NCBI RefSeq assembly: GCF_019039055.1
Contig: NZ_JAHOPB010000001.1
Span: 2,764,001-2,828,000 of the forward strand
DNA length: 64,000 bases
Direction: 5' to 3'
From: Reyranella humidisoli
Lineage (GTDB): Bacteria; Pseudomonadota; Alphaproteobacteria; Reyranellales; Reyranellaceae
In this document: piece by piece, positions 51,425 through 60,289 of the stretch
Layout: each line of letters begins with the position of its first letter
Position numbering within the stretch: the stretch's first letter is position 1
Translations under genes and position numbers: made by a program
The notes under the pieces: model-generated
What the model saw: the letters and a program-made list of their open reading frames with translations, nothing else
The model's database searches: none
What the model was told of the DNA's origin: nothing

Positions 51425-51832
51425 ATGCCCTCTAGCAAGACCGCCCGCGTCGCGCTGATGTTGAGCGTGATCCTCTTCGCCGCCAGCCTCACCCAGGACG
51501 CGTTCTGCGTCTCCGGCATCTGCTCGGATTGGCCCGGCTGGAGCATCCTGCTGTTTGGTGCGCTGGGCCATACGAGCTGGTTCGCCAACCCGCTGCTCGG
51601 CGCCTCGTGGATTGCGACCTCGTTCAGTCGCCGCGTGCCGGCGCTGATCCTGGGCGTGGCCGCCCTGGCGCTCGCCGGCTCCTTCCTGTTTGAGACCAGC
51701 GTGATCACCAACGAGGCCGGTATGGCCAACCCTGTGACCGGCCTGCGCGAAGGCTACTGGCTGTGGCTCGCCAGCACGGCGATGGCCGCGATTGCCGCGT
51801 TCTTTGCCCGCAAGGTGCCGGTGAAGCTTTAA
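51425..51832 (+). CDS. Small membrane protein
   Basis: A 135-residue protein starting at ATG 51425, just after repeat copy 2; the longer frame would translate the repeat. It has about four spans (residues 7-24, 35-55, 65-90, 108-128) and two Cys in the first loop (FCVSGICSDW). Function unknown. Confidence 0.6.
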   Translation: MPSSKTARVALMLSVILFAASLTQDAFCVSGICSDWPGWSILLFGALGHTSWFANPLLGASWIATSFSRRVPALILGVAALALAGSFLFETSVITNEAGMANPVTGLREGYWLWLASTAMAAIAAFFARKVPVKL

Positions 51833-51862
51833 CAGTCGCGCGCGACGTCGACGGCCAACCAG

Positions 51863-51955
51863 TCTTGTCATCCTGCGCGAAGCGGAGGATCTCACGCGAG
51901 CCCTGGAGTACGCCGGTCGTTCGGCGAGGTCCTTCGCTGCGCTCAGGACGACAGA
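51863..51955. repeat. GC-rich palindrome of the TGTCATCC type
   Basis: TGTCATCCTGCGCGAAGCGG on the left and TTCGCTGCGCTCAGGACGACA on the right form an imperfect inverted repeat (about 20 bp arms). It lies in the gap between two convergent genes and belongs to the same broad class as the repeat at 23347. Confidence 0.6.
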
Positions 51956-51956
51956 A

Positions 51957-52517
51957 TCACCGCCCCTCGAGCTGCTTGTTGATCCAGACCTGCGCCGTGT
52001 TCGATTCGAGGAACTCGTGCGCGAGCTTGCGTCTGGCCGGATCGCGCGCGTCGCCGTCGATGATCGCGGTGATGACGTCGCACTTGTAGGCCACGGCGAC
52101 GGCCTCGCCGTAGCGCAGGGACTTGTTGTTGCGGCGGTGGACGTAGACGCGGGTCCAGCCCGTGAGGTCGGTGACGCGGATGCGTTCGCCCCGGCCGACG
52201 GGTTCGAAGCGCGGGTCGAGTATCCGGATGTCGACGGCGCGTTCCAGGGCGGCATCGCTCGCGATGCCCTCGGGGCAGTCGCCGGTGCCGAGGCCGTCGA
52301 GCGTCAGCCAGACGAAGACGTCGTGATCCTCGCCGCTATAGGCGCGTCCCGCCGGCGTGCGCTCCGTCGAAAGCGGCCAGGTGAAGGGCCGCCAGCCGAG
52401 CTTGTCGGTCGGCCCTAGCGCGACCTGCCGCTCGGCGAACCAGGCCAGGGCGGCCAGCGCGGCGACCTGCGCCACGCCGAGCAGGATGTAGAGGCGCGTC
52501 TGGCGGCTCAGGGCCAT
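51957..52517 (-). CDS. Hypothetical membrane-anchored protein
   Basis: A 186-residue protein with one N-terminal membrane span (residues 8-27: LYILLGVAQVAALAALAWFA) and a globular domain outside the cytoplasm with two Cys (TGDCPEG, YKCDVIT). No family recognised. It follows the amidase operon on the same strand by 20 bp. Confidence 0.6.
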   Translation of the reverse strand: MALSRQTRLYILLGVAQVAALAALAWFAERQVALGPTDKLGWRPFTWPLSTERTPAGRAYSGEDHDVFVWLTLDGLGTGDCPEGIASDAALERAVDIRILDPRFEPVGRGERIRVTDLTGWTRVYVHRRNNKSLRYGEAVAVAYKCDVITAIIDGDARDPARRKLAHEFLESNTAQVWINKQLEGR

Positions 52518-52537
52518 CGGACGCGCCAGCCTTCACA

Positions 52538-53959
52538 TCAGATCTGGTGCGCCATCGGCGGCGCGGGGATCGGGCGGACGCGTTCGTAGGCCGCCGCGGC
52601 GCGCAGGACGAGGGCGTCGCGGGCGTGGCCGCCGACGATCTGCAGGCCGATCGGCATGCCGTCGCGGTCGAGGCCGCAGGGGATGGTGGCGGCCGGCTGG
52701 CGCGTCAGGTTGAAGGCGAGCGTGAAGGGCGTCCAGCCGATGTCGACACCGTCGCCGCCCCACGCCGCGTTCTCGTTCACCGCGAAGGCGGTCATCGGCA
52801 TGGTGGGCGTCAGCAGCAGGTCGTACTTGGCCATGAACTGGTTCATGATCGCCGAGACCGTCTGGCGCTGGTGGATCGCCGTCACGACCGCTTCCTGGCC
52901 GAGCTGCGCGCCGTACTCGGCGGCCTTCACCAGGCCCGGATCCATCAGCTCGCGCTTCTCGGCGCTGAAGCTCTTGAGCAGCAGCGCGACGTTCGACTGC
53001 CAGTGGGCATTCAGGATCTTGCGCGGATCGAGGCCCATGAAGTCGGGCTGGTCCTCGACGATCTTGGCGCCGAGCGTCTTGAACACCTTGACCGCCTGCT
53101 CGACGGCGAGAGCGACGTCGCGGTCGATCTTCTCGCGTTCGACGAAGCCCAGGTTGGGTGAATAGGCGATGCGCAGGCCCTTCACGCCCTTGTCGAAACC
53201 CTTGAGATAGTCCTCGGCATCGTCAGGACGGCCATAGGGGTCGCGCGGGTCGGGGCGGGCGATGACATTCATCATCATCGCAGCGTCGCGCACGGTGCGC
53301 GTCATCGGCCCGATGTGCGAGAGCGTGCCCTGCGCGGACATCGGAAACAGCGGCACGCGCGCCTGCGTGGGCTTCAAGCCGAACAGGCCGCAGAAGGAGC
53401 AGGGGATGCGGACCGAGCCCGCGCCGTCGGTGCCGATCGCGAGATTGCCCATGCCGACCGCCTCGGCCGCGGTGCCGCCGCCCGAAGATCCGCCGGACGT
53501 GCGGCCGATCTTCCACGGATTGTGCGTGGCGCCAAACAGCTTCGAATCGGTGACGCCCTTCCAGCCATATTCGGGGGAGGTGGTCTTGCCGAGCAGCACG
53601 GTGCCGGCCTCGCGCAGCCGCTGCGCCACCGGCGCGTCGACGGTGAAGGGGCCGTCGGCATCGGTGGCGAGGCTGCCCATGCGCGTCGGCATGCCCTTGG
53701 TCAGCACCATGTCCTTGATGGTGATCGGCACGCCGTCGATGTCGCTCAGGCGCTTGCCGCCTTTCTTCCAGCGCTTCTCCGAGGCGCGCGCCTGGCGCAT
53801 CGCCGAATCGGGATCAAGATGTTGGAAGGCGTTGAGCTGGCCATTGAACGCGTCGACGCGGGCCAGCGCCGCCTTGGTCGCCTCGACCGGCGAGGCCTTG
53901 CGGGCCTTGAACAGTTTCACCAGCTCGTGGGCCGGCATCATCGCAAGGTCGGCGGTCAT
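52538..53959 (-). CDS. Amidase signature-family enzyme (second of a tandem pair)
   Basis: A 473-residue protein. The catalytic Lys lies in VPITIKDMVLTKGMP, the cis-Ser and nucleophile Ser in GGSSGGGTAAEAV and GTDGAGSVRIP. The sequence is of the AS family (amides, carbamates, possibly cyclic imides). It abuts the upstream amidase stop by 0 bp (53959/53960), so it is translated with it; the two are diverged paralogues with conserved positions throughout. Confidence 0.92.
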   Translation of the reverse strand: MTADLAMMPAHELVKLFKARKASPVEATKAALARVDAFNGQLNAFQHLDPDSAMRQARASEKRWKKGGKRLSDIDGVPITIKDMVLTKGMPTRMGSLATDADGPFTVDAPVAQRLREAGTVLLGKTTSPEYGWKGVTDSKLFGATHNPWKIGRTSGGSSGGGTAAEAVGMGNLAIGTDGAGSVRIPCSFCGLFGLKPTQARVPLFPMSAQGTLSHIGPMTRTVRDAAMMMNVIARPDPRDPYGRPDDAEDYLKGFDKGVKGLRIAYSPNLGFVEREKIDRDVALAVEQAVKVFKTLGAKIVEDQPDFMGLDPRKILNAHWQSNVALLLKSFSAEKRELMDPGLVKAAEYGAQLGQEAVVTAIHQRQTVSAIMNQFMAKYDLLLTPTMPMTAFAVNENAAWGGDGVDIGWTPFTLAFNLTRQPAATIPCGLDRDGMPIGLQIVGGHARDALVLRAAAAYERVRPIPAPPMAHQI

Positions 53960-55369
53960 CTACTTGATCTCCGGGAGGACAGGGAATTTCAAGGGGTGGG
54001 CTTCGGCATAGGCCGCGGCGGCGCGCAGCACCAGCGCATCCTTGTAGTGCGCCGACACGATCTGCAGGCCGACGGGCAGCCCTTGCCGTGACAGGCCGCA
54101 CGGCACCGTCGCCGCGGGATGGCGCGAGAGGTTGAACTGCGGTGTGTAGGGCGACCACATGATGTTGCCCTTGCCGTCGGGGCCGGGCGGCAGGTTGGTG
54201 CCTGCCGAGAAGGGCTGGACCGCAACGGTGGGCGTGAGCAGCAGGTCGTACTTCTCGAAGAACAGGTTCCAGGCCAGCGTGAGGTCGCGCCGAGTCACCT
54301 GTGCATTCACCACGTCCTGCAGCGTGTAGCGCAGGCCCGCCCTGGCGCCGGCCAGCAGGCTCGGATCGAACTCGTCGTGGCGTTCCTCGGGGAAGACCTG
54401 CAGCAGGCGCTGCAGCGCCGAGAGCCAGTGGATCACGAAGGCGCGGCCGGCCTCGCCGAAGGAGAACGGCGCCTCGACCTCTTCGACCGTGCAGCCCAGC
54501 GCCGCGAAGTCCCGCGCCGCCTTCGTCACCATCGCGGCGACCTCGATGTCGAGCGGATGGTCGCCGAGGCGCAGCGCGAAGCCGACCTTCAGCTTCCTCG
54601 GCAGCCTGCCGAGCTTCCTCGTGTAGTCGGTGTCGTCCTCGGGCAGGGCATGGCCATCGCGCGGATCGGGCCGGGCGATGGCGTTCATCATCAGCGCCGC
54701 GTCGAGCGCGGTGCGCGCCATCGGGCCGGTGTTGGACAGGTCGCCGGTCATCGAGGGCGGCCAGGCCGGCACGCGGCCGAACGTGGCCTTGAGGCCGATC
54801 AGCCCGTTGAAGCTCGCGGGAATGCGCACCGAGCCGCCGCCGTCGGTGCCGATGGCGATCGGGCCGAGACCGGCCGCCACGGCCGCGCCCGCGCCACCGG
54901 ACGATCCGCCCGGCGTCATGCCGGTGTTCCATGGATTGCGCGTGATGCCGTGCAGCGGCGAATCCGTCACGCCCTTGTGGCCGTATTCCGAGCTGGTGCT
55001 CTGCGCAAAAACGATCGCGCCGGCCTCGCGCAGCCGCGCCACCGCGGGCGCGTCGGCGTCGACGGGAGTCTTGTCGGTGAGCTTGCTGCCCATCGAGGCT
55101 GGCCAGCCCTTCACCCGCACCAGCTCCTTGACCGAGACCGGCACGCCGTCGAGCGGCGAGCGCGGCTCGCCCTTCTTCCAGCGCTTCTCGGACACACGCG
55201 CCGCGGCCAGCGCGGCCTTGGCATCGACATGGCAGAGCGCGTTCACGGTCGTCGCGAGCGTCCCGGCACGCACCAGAACCGCCTTCATCGTCTCGACCGG
55301 GGAGGCCTTGCCCTTGGCGTAGAGCCGTCCGAGTTCGGCCGCGCTCGCCTGTGTGAGATCCTGCGTCAT
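53960..55369 (-). CDS. Amidase signature-family enzyme (first of a tandem pair)
   Basis: A 469-residue AS-family enzyme with the catalytic Lys in VPVSVKELVRVKG, Ser-Ser-Lys triad parts in GGSSGGAGAAVAAGLG and GTDGGGSVRIPASF. Overlaps the TPR gene upstream by 4 bp, giving TPR–amidase–amidase order on one messenger. Together with the TPR protein it may process a peptide-like or amide nutrient, but no substrate can be named. Confidence 0.92.
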   Translation of the reverse strand: MTQDLTQASAAELGRLYAKGKASPVETMKAVLVRAGTLATTVNALCHVDAKAALAAARVSEKRWKKGEPRSPLDGVPVSVKELVRVKGWPASMGSKLTDKTPVDADAPAVARLREAGAIVFAQSTSSEYGHKGVTDSPLHGITRNPWNTGMTPGGSSGGAGAAVAAGLGPIAIGTDGGGSVRIPASFNGLIGLKATFGRVPAWPPSMTGDLSNTGPMARTALDAALMMNAIARPDPRDGHALPEDDTDYTRKLGRLPRKLKVGFALRLGDHPLDIEVAAMVTKAARDFAALGCTVEEVEAPFSFGEAGRAFVIHWLSALQRLLQVFPEERHDEFDPSLLAGARAGLRYTLQDVVNAQVTRRDLTLAWNLFFEKYDLLLTPTVAVQPFSAGTNLPPGPDGKGNIMWSPYTPQFNLSRHPAATVPCGLSRQGLPVGLQIVSAHYKDALVLRAAAAYAEAHPLKFPVLPEIK

Positions 55370-56772
55370 GCCGCTTCTCCCGTTCTCGTGTGGGCGGCGC
55401 GATACTGGCGGGCGAGCTGTTCGGCCTGGTATTCGGCGGCCAGCGCCTGTTCGGTGCGGCCGACCTTGCGATAGACGTCGGCCAGCGCGCGCTTGGTCGC
55501 CGCCACGCCCGGACGCTCGCGCTCGTCGGCCTGCAGGATCGCCAGCGCCGCGTCGTTCCAGCCGGCGCGGGTGAGCGCGTCGAGATGGATGGCGCCGAAC
55601 AGTGCGCGCTGCGCGATCGATCCGCCCAGCGTGCGCAGGTGCGGCATCGCCTGGCCGATCAGGCGCGCGGCGGTCGCCATGTCACCGGAAGCATGCGCGG
55701 CGAGGCCGTGCGCCAGCGGCACCACGCAATCGGCCCAGGTCTCGCGCTCGAACGGCCGGGCACGCCCGGCGCGATCCTCCAGGCTCGCCAGCATCTCGGT
55801 GACAGCGCTGCGGTCGCCGGCGCGCGCCAGCCCGTAGAGATAGTGGACGTCGTGGAAGGCCGAGAGATGTTCGTTCAGGCGCGGCTTGAGGTAGGTCGCG
55901 AGATCGGTCCAGCGCGCGCCCACATCTACGCCGCGCAATTCCAGCCGCGCCAGCAGGGAGACGGCATTGGCCTGGTCTTCGCAGAACTCCTTCCACACGC
56001 CCCAGACGCGATCGTCGTACAGCGCCAGCGCCTCGTCGGTGCGATCGAGATCGATCAGGAACAGCGCCAGGTGCCACCAGTTGTGCGTCTGCATGAAGGA
56101 GTTGCAGTCGGCCCAGGTGTCGGACACCGAATTGAGGAAGGTGACGCCCTCCAGCAGCCGGCCACGCGCCTCGAAGCAATGCGCGATGGCGTGATGCGCC
56201 CATGGGTCGTTGCGGTCGAGCGCCAGGCTCTTGCGCGCCGCGGCCTCTGCTTCGTCGAGGCGATTGCATTCTTCGAGGCCGAACGCGTACATGCCCCAGA
56301 CGAAACGGTTGTCCGGGTTTGCGGCGACGAGCTTCTCGCCGACATCGAGCAGCGTCTCGGCCTCGCCGCGGTTGAAGGCCAGCAGCTGCGCCAGCTTGCC
56401 GGCCAGCAGGTCGCGCGGCCATTCGGAGACGATCCGGCGGAACTGCTGCAGGCTGCGGTCGGTGTCGCCCTCGACCCAGAACTCGATGGCCCCAAGCCAT
56501 GCCCGCTCGCGCGCGCCGGCACCCGGCGTCATCTGCTGCGCGCGCGACAGGTAGCGTTTGGCCGCGGCCTGACCCTCCGGCGAATACATCGTGAGGACCA
56601 GACTCGCCGCCACGAGCGGGAACATCAGGCACTTTTCCTCGCGGTCGGCGGCGGCCATGAAGTCGGCGAACCGCTTGCCGAAGCCCAGCCATTCCTGCGT
56701 CACAAAATCGAGCGCGGCGACCGCGCCCTCGTCCGCATTGCCCAGCTCCAACCCTTGCCCGTCGCGCGCCAC
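55366..56772 (-). CDS. TTC38-like tetratricopeptide-repeat protein
   Basis: A 468-residue protein. GTG 56772 with GAGGGA 6 nt upstream is chosen because the ORF upstream carries a foreign N-terminus. It has helical repeats; the WAHHAIAHCFEARGRLLEG and then WADCNSFMQTHNWWHLALFL segments are the signature of the TTC38 family. Function of bacterial members is unknown. It is the first gene of the amidase operon. Confidence 0.88.
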   Translation of the reverse strand: MARDGQGLELGNADEGAVAALDFVTQEWLGFGKRFADFMAAADREEKCLMFPLVAASLVLTMYSPEGQAAAKRYLSRAQQMTPGAGARERAWLGAIEFWVEGDTDRSLQQFRRIVSEWPRDLLAGKLAQLLAFNRGEAETLLDVGEKLVAANPDNRFVWGMYAFGLEECNRLDEAEAAARKSLALDRNDPWAHHAIAHCFEARGRLLEGVTFLNSVSDTWADCNSFMQTHNWWHLALFLIDLDRTDEALALYDDRVWGVWKEFCEDQANAVSLLARLELRGVDVGARWTDLATYLKPRLNEHLSAFHDVHYLYGLARAGDRSAVTEMLASLEDRAGRARPFERETWADCVVPLAHGLAAHASGDMATAARLIGQAMPHLRTLGGSIAQRALFGAIHLDALTRAGWNDAALAILQADERERPGVAATKRALADVYRKVGRTEQALAAEYQAEQLARQYRAAHTRTGEAA

Positions 56773-56905
56773 GCCTGATCCCTCGAATTTACAGGGAGCG
56801 AGTTTCGCATGCCGTGGCGCGGGTGGTCGAGGGGCTAGCTCTGCTCCGGCCCGTCGCCGATACTCATGCCAAGCAAGACGAAGAAGAACCTTCAGGGAGG
56901 AAATC

Positions 56906-57877
56906 ATGAAGCGTCGCCATCTGCTGGGCTCCGTTGCGGTCCTGGCCCTCGCACCGTTGCCGTCGCGTGCCCAGACTTTCCCCGACAAGCCGATCCGCTT
57001 CGTCGTGCCCTATGCGCCGGGCGGCGCGACCGACACCTCCGCGCGCATCGCGGCGGAGTACCTGACGAACAAGTTCGGCCAGCAGGTGCTGGTCGACAAC
57101 AAGCCGGGCGGGGGCACGATCATCGCCACCGAGATCGTCACCAAGGCGAAGCCCGACGGCTACACGATCCTCATGGCGGCGGCTCCCGTCGCCACCAATA
57201 CGTCGTTCGGCCTGAAACTGCCCTACGATCCGGTGAAGGATCTGGCGCCGATCTGCAGCTATGTCGACATGCCGCTGCTTCTCGCCTGCAATCCCAACGC
57301 ACCCTACAAGACGATGGCCGAATTCATCGCTTGGGCGAAGACGCAGAGCTCGCCGATACCTTACGCCTCGGCTGGCAACGCCAGCATGCCGCATCTTTGG
57401 GGCGAGCAGCTCAGGATGGAGACGGGCATCAAGCTCGAGCATATCGGCTACAAGGGCAGCGCCGATGCGCTGAAGGACGTGCTGGGCGGCCACGTCATGC
57501 TGTTCTCCGACACGCTGCTCCCGGGCGGCCTCGCGGTGAAGGACGGCAGGTTGCGCGGGCTGGTCGTCGGAGCCGCAAAGCGCGTGCCGATGCTGCCGGA
57601 CGTGCCGACCGTGGCCGAGGCGGGCCTGCCCGCCAACCTGACGGGCGCGGTGTTCTTTGGCGTGATGGCGCCGGGCGGCACGCCCGAGCCGATCGTCGCG
57701 GCCCTGAACGCGGCCTTCAACGAATTGCTGCGCGATCCTGCAACGGCCAAGAAGCTCGTCGACCTCGGCTTCGTCCTGGTCGGTGGCAGCGCCGCCGATT
57801 ACGGCAAGCGCCTCCTCGCCGAGACGGAAAAGTGGCGCAAGGTCATCAAGGAAGCGAACATCTCGCCGCCAGCTTGA
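56906..57877 (+). CDS. Tripartite tricarboxylate transporter binding protein (TctC/Bug)
   Basis: A 323-residue periplasmic solute-binding protein. ATG 56906 with AGGGAGG upstream gives a signal peptide (MKRRHLLGSVAVLALAPLPS, then RAQTFP). The conserved YPDKPI-like start is FPDKPIRFVVPYAPGGATDT and the ligand loop is PAGGTP-like near residue 260. No TctA/TctB gene is adjacent, as is common for orphan Bug proteins. It diverges from the TPR/amidase operon, which it might serve. Confidence 0.9.
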   Translation: MKRRHLLGSVAVLALAPLPSRAQTFPDKPIRFVVPYAPGGATDTSARIAAEYLTNKFGQQVLVDNKPGGGTIIATEIVTKAKPDGYTILMAAAPVATNTSFGLKLPYDPVKDLAPICSYVDMPLLLACNPNAPYKTMAEFIAWAKTQSSPIPYASAGNASMPHLWGEQLRMETGIKLEHIGYKGSADALKDVLGGHVMLFSDTLLPGGLAVKDGRLRGLVVGAAKRVPMLPDVPTVAEAGLPANLTGAVFFGVMAPGGTPEPIVAALNAAFNELLRDPATAKKLVDLGFVLVGGSAADYGKRLLAETEKWRKVIKEANISPPA

Positions 57878-57913
57878 AGGCCGAGCGAAGCTCGGCCGCC
57901 TCGCCCAAGTCGG

Positions 57914-58273
57914 TTACGACTTGGGCGATCCGCCCAGAAAGCAGAAGATGCTGCCCGTCTTGTTCGCGCAGATGTGGCTGCGTCCATCCGGCGCGAGTTC
58001 CTGCAGCACGACCTTGGGCGGCACCTGCACCCAGCGGCCGTCCAGCAGGGCGACCCAGGTGCCGTCGTCCTTCTGGTAGGCACGGGTCGGACGGCAATCG
58101 CCTTCGACGCCGTTGATCGTGCCGCTGCAGCACGACGCGTTGGAACCCGGCCGTTTCAGCTTCTGGTACCAGTCGTGATGCTCGGCATGGCCCTGGCCAT
58201 GGGTGCCATCCTGCGCCACGGCAGGAGAAACGAACGCTGCTGCCAGCGCGACAATGAGCGACTGTCGTGGCAT
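57914..58273 (-). CDS. Small secreted Cys-containing protein
   Basis: A 119-residue protein with signal peptide (MPRQSLIVALAAAFVSPAVA), then a His-rich stretch (HGQGHAEHHDWY) and four Cys (SCCSG, GDC, IC, FC). ATG 58273 is chosen over GTG 58285. The family is a common alphaproteobacterial one of unknown role; the His/Cys content hints at metal binding. It converges with tctC-type gene by 36 bp. Confidence 0.65.
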   Translation of the reverse strand: MPRQSLIVALAAAFVSPAVAQDGTHGQGHAEHHDWYQKLKRPGSNASCCSGTINGVEGDCRPTRAYQKDDGTWVALLDGRWVQVPPKVVLQELAPDGRSHICANKTGSIFCFLGGSPKS

Positions 58274-58304
58274 CGGGACCGCCACCTTTCGGACGTGCCG
58301 TCGT

Positions 58305-59180
58305 TCAGCCTGAACCGTTGCGCGGAGCGTACATCATCCTGAGCCCCGCCACGATGGGGATGAAGTCGGGATCGTCGGCCGACAGCATGCCGTGGCGCAC
58401 GAAGAAGTCGATCAGCACGAGATTGCAGTTGTGCTTGAATTCGGCGGTGTCGCGCACCGTCTCGAACACGCGCTGGGCCGGCCACAGCTCGAACGAATGG
58501 ACCTCGCCGTCATTGGCGCGCGGCGTGAAGTCGTGCGGCAGTTCGAGATCGAAGCAGGTCATCACGTCGGGCTTGAGCTGCTGGCCCGACTGGTTCCAGT
58601 AGCCGACGACGCTCACGGCCTTGGCCTGCTGCGCCAGCTCGGGCGGGATCGAGGCTTCCTCGCCGCACTCCTTCACGAGGTTCTCGTGCAGGCCGAGACC
58701 CGCGGGCTGGCCGCCCGCCACGGTGTTGTCGAGCTGGCCTGGAAAGGTCGGCTTCTCGTAGGAGCGGCGCGGCACCCAGATGTGCAGGCCGTCGGCGCGA
58801 CGCACGAAGCCCGTCATGTGCGGGCCGCCGGCGCGCACGCCGAACCACGGCACGGCCGAACGCTCCATCGCCATCAGGAAGGGCGCGCCGTCCTGCGGCG
58901 CCACGGCGTAGCTCTCCTCGCGCCACAGGCCCTTGAAGTAGCCGCGCTCGCGCAGGGCCAGGAGAAAGGCGCGGACCTCGGCGGTGCGCGTCTGTGGCGT
59001 GTCGAGGCGCGGATCGAGATGCCAGGCTCCGTCGCGGCGCTCGAACAGGCCGCTGTCCTGCACCGCATCGGCGGCGAAGTCGCGATGGACGAAGCCTGCG
59101 CGATGAGGCCCCACGAACCACGGCTCGAACTGCGCGAGATCGGCGTTGTTGCAGCGGCGGATATGGTCGAGGAAGGACAT
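58305..59180 (-). CDS. DUF4743 plus NUDIX hydrolase
   Basis: A 291-residue protein. Residues 1-110 form the N-terminal DUF4743-type domain (LAQFEPWFVGPHRAGFVHRDF); residues 110-270 form a NUDIX fold with the NUDIX box in GLGLHENLVKECGEEASIP (pattern G-x5-E-x7-REUxEE; here K-E-C-G-E-E). Relatives are described as thiamine-pyrophosphate or similar pyrophosphohydrolases. ATG 59180 is chosen for family fit. Confidence 0.82.
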   Translation of the reverse strand: MSFLDHIRRCNNADLAQFEPWFVGPHRAGFVHRDFAADAVQDSGLFERRDGAWHLDPRLDTPQTRTAEVRAFLLALRERGYFKGLWREESYAVAPQDGAPFLMAMERSAVPWFGVRAGGPHMTGFVRRADGLHIWVPRRSYEKPTFPGQLDNTVAGGQPAGLGLHENLVKECGEEASIPPELAQQAKAVSVVGYWNQSGQQLKPDVMTCFDLELPHDFTPRANDGEVHSFELWPAQRVFETVRDTAEFKHNCNLVLIDFFVRHGMLSADDPDFIPIVAGLRMMYAPRNGSG

Positions 59181-59210
59181 GGGGCGGGGAGATAGCATAG
59201 AGTGCCGCCG

Positions 59211-59576
59211 ATGACCGAAGACGAACTTCAGGCGCGGCTCGACGCCACGCTGCCCGCCGCCGACCTCCATGGAGTGTTCGTCGAGGAGTGCCAGGACCAG
59301 GACGTGCGCCTGCGCTTTTCACCGGCTGCGGGAGGCGAATGGACCATGGCGGCGCTGCTGTCGCTGGTCGACACGTCGCTGCGCGCCGCCGCGGGTCTGG
59401 ACGCGCGCGTGTCGCATCTGAACGTCACGGTGCTGCGGCCGGCGCAGGCCGCCGACGTGATCGCACTTTCGCGCGTCCTGCGCCGCGACGGGCAAGCGTC
59501 CCATGCCGAGACCTGGCTCTTCAGCCACGCCGTCGTCGAGCCGATGCTGCACGCGACGGCGACGCTTCGCGACTGA
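59211..59576 (+). CDS. PaaI-type hot-dog thioesterase-like protein
   Basis: A 121-residue single hot-dog domain protein: EWTMAALLSLVDTSLRAAAG (helix with Asp), then HLNVTVLRPAQAADVIALSR and SHAETWLFSH. It would cleave acyl-CoA. ATG 59211 is chosen over GTG 59202. The gene is followed 14 bp later by cbiZ. Confidence 0.7.
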   Translation: MTEDELQARLDATLPAADLHGVFVEECQDQDVRLRFSPAAGGEWTMAALLSLVDTSLRAAAGLDARVSHLNVTVLRPAQAADVIALSRVLRRDGQASHAETWLFSHAVVEPMLHATATLRD

Positions 59577-59590
59577 CGCGGCAGGACCGG

Positions 59591-60283
59591 ATGCTGCGCT
59601 CGTCCTTCACCCTCGATTGCGTGCCGCCGTTCCTGACGGTGCGTTTCGACGAGCCGCAGCGCACGCTGGGATGGTCGCTGCTGCATCCGGGCTTTGCCGT
59701 GGCGCGCGACATCGTCTGGGTCGAGGTGCGCAATCGCGATCTCGGCCCCTCGGTCGATCCTCTGGCGTTCCTGGCGGCGCGACTGGCAGAGGCGGGGCGT
59801 CCCGATGCGCTGGCCTTCATGACCTCCCGCGACATAAGCCGCCATCACTGCGCGCGGCGTGAGGTCGAGGGCATTGCCGCGACCTGCGTGACGACGGTCG
59901 GCCTGGCCAATGCCGAGCGGGTAGGCGCCCGCAAGGCGCGCGCGCCTCATGCCGGTACGATCAACACTCTGGTCCATGTCTCCGTGCCGCTTACGGACGG
60001 CGCGCTGGTCGAGGGGCTGTCGATCGTGGCGGAGGCGCGCACGGCCGCCATCGTCGACTGGGGCCGAGCCGAGGCGGGTGCCGCCGTCACCGGCACCGGG
60101 ACGGATTGCATCGTCGTCGCATCGCCGCAGGCGGGAACGCCGCACGCCTATGCCGGCCTCCATACCGCGGTGGGCGAGGCGATCGGCGGCGCGGTCTACG
60201 AAGCGACGCTCGAGGGCGCGGCGCAATGGCAGCGGGATTTCGCCGCTTTCATCGCGGCGGGCAACGTCGCCGTGCCGCGCTAG
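59591..60283 (+). CDS. cbiZ: Adenosylcobinamide amidohydrolase
   Basis: A 230-residue protein recognised as CbiZ, which cleaves the aminopropanol amide of adenosylcobinamide (and pseudo-B12) to adenosylcobyric acid for corrinoid salvage. Family segments are FLTVRFDEPQRTLGWSLLHP, TVGLANAERVG, PHAGTINTLVHVSVPL and TGTGTDCIVVASP, then YAGLHTAVGEAIGGAVYEA. ATG 59591 is chosen over the earlier start in the same frame. Its 3' end is 7 bp from that of the convergent B12-dependent ecm. Confidence 0.9.
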   Translation: MLRSSFTLDCVPPFLTVRFDEPQRTLGWSLLHPGFAVARDIVWVEVRNRDLGPSVDPLAFLAARLAEAGRPDALAFMTSRDISRHHCARREVEGIAATCVTTVGLANAERVGARKARAPHAGTINTLVHVSVPLTDGALVEGLSIVAEARTAAIVDWGRAEAGAAVTGTGTDCIVVASPQAGTPHAYAGLHTAVGEAIGGAVYEATLEGAAQWQRDFAAFIAAGNVAVPR

Positions 60284-60289
60284 AAGAGG

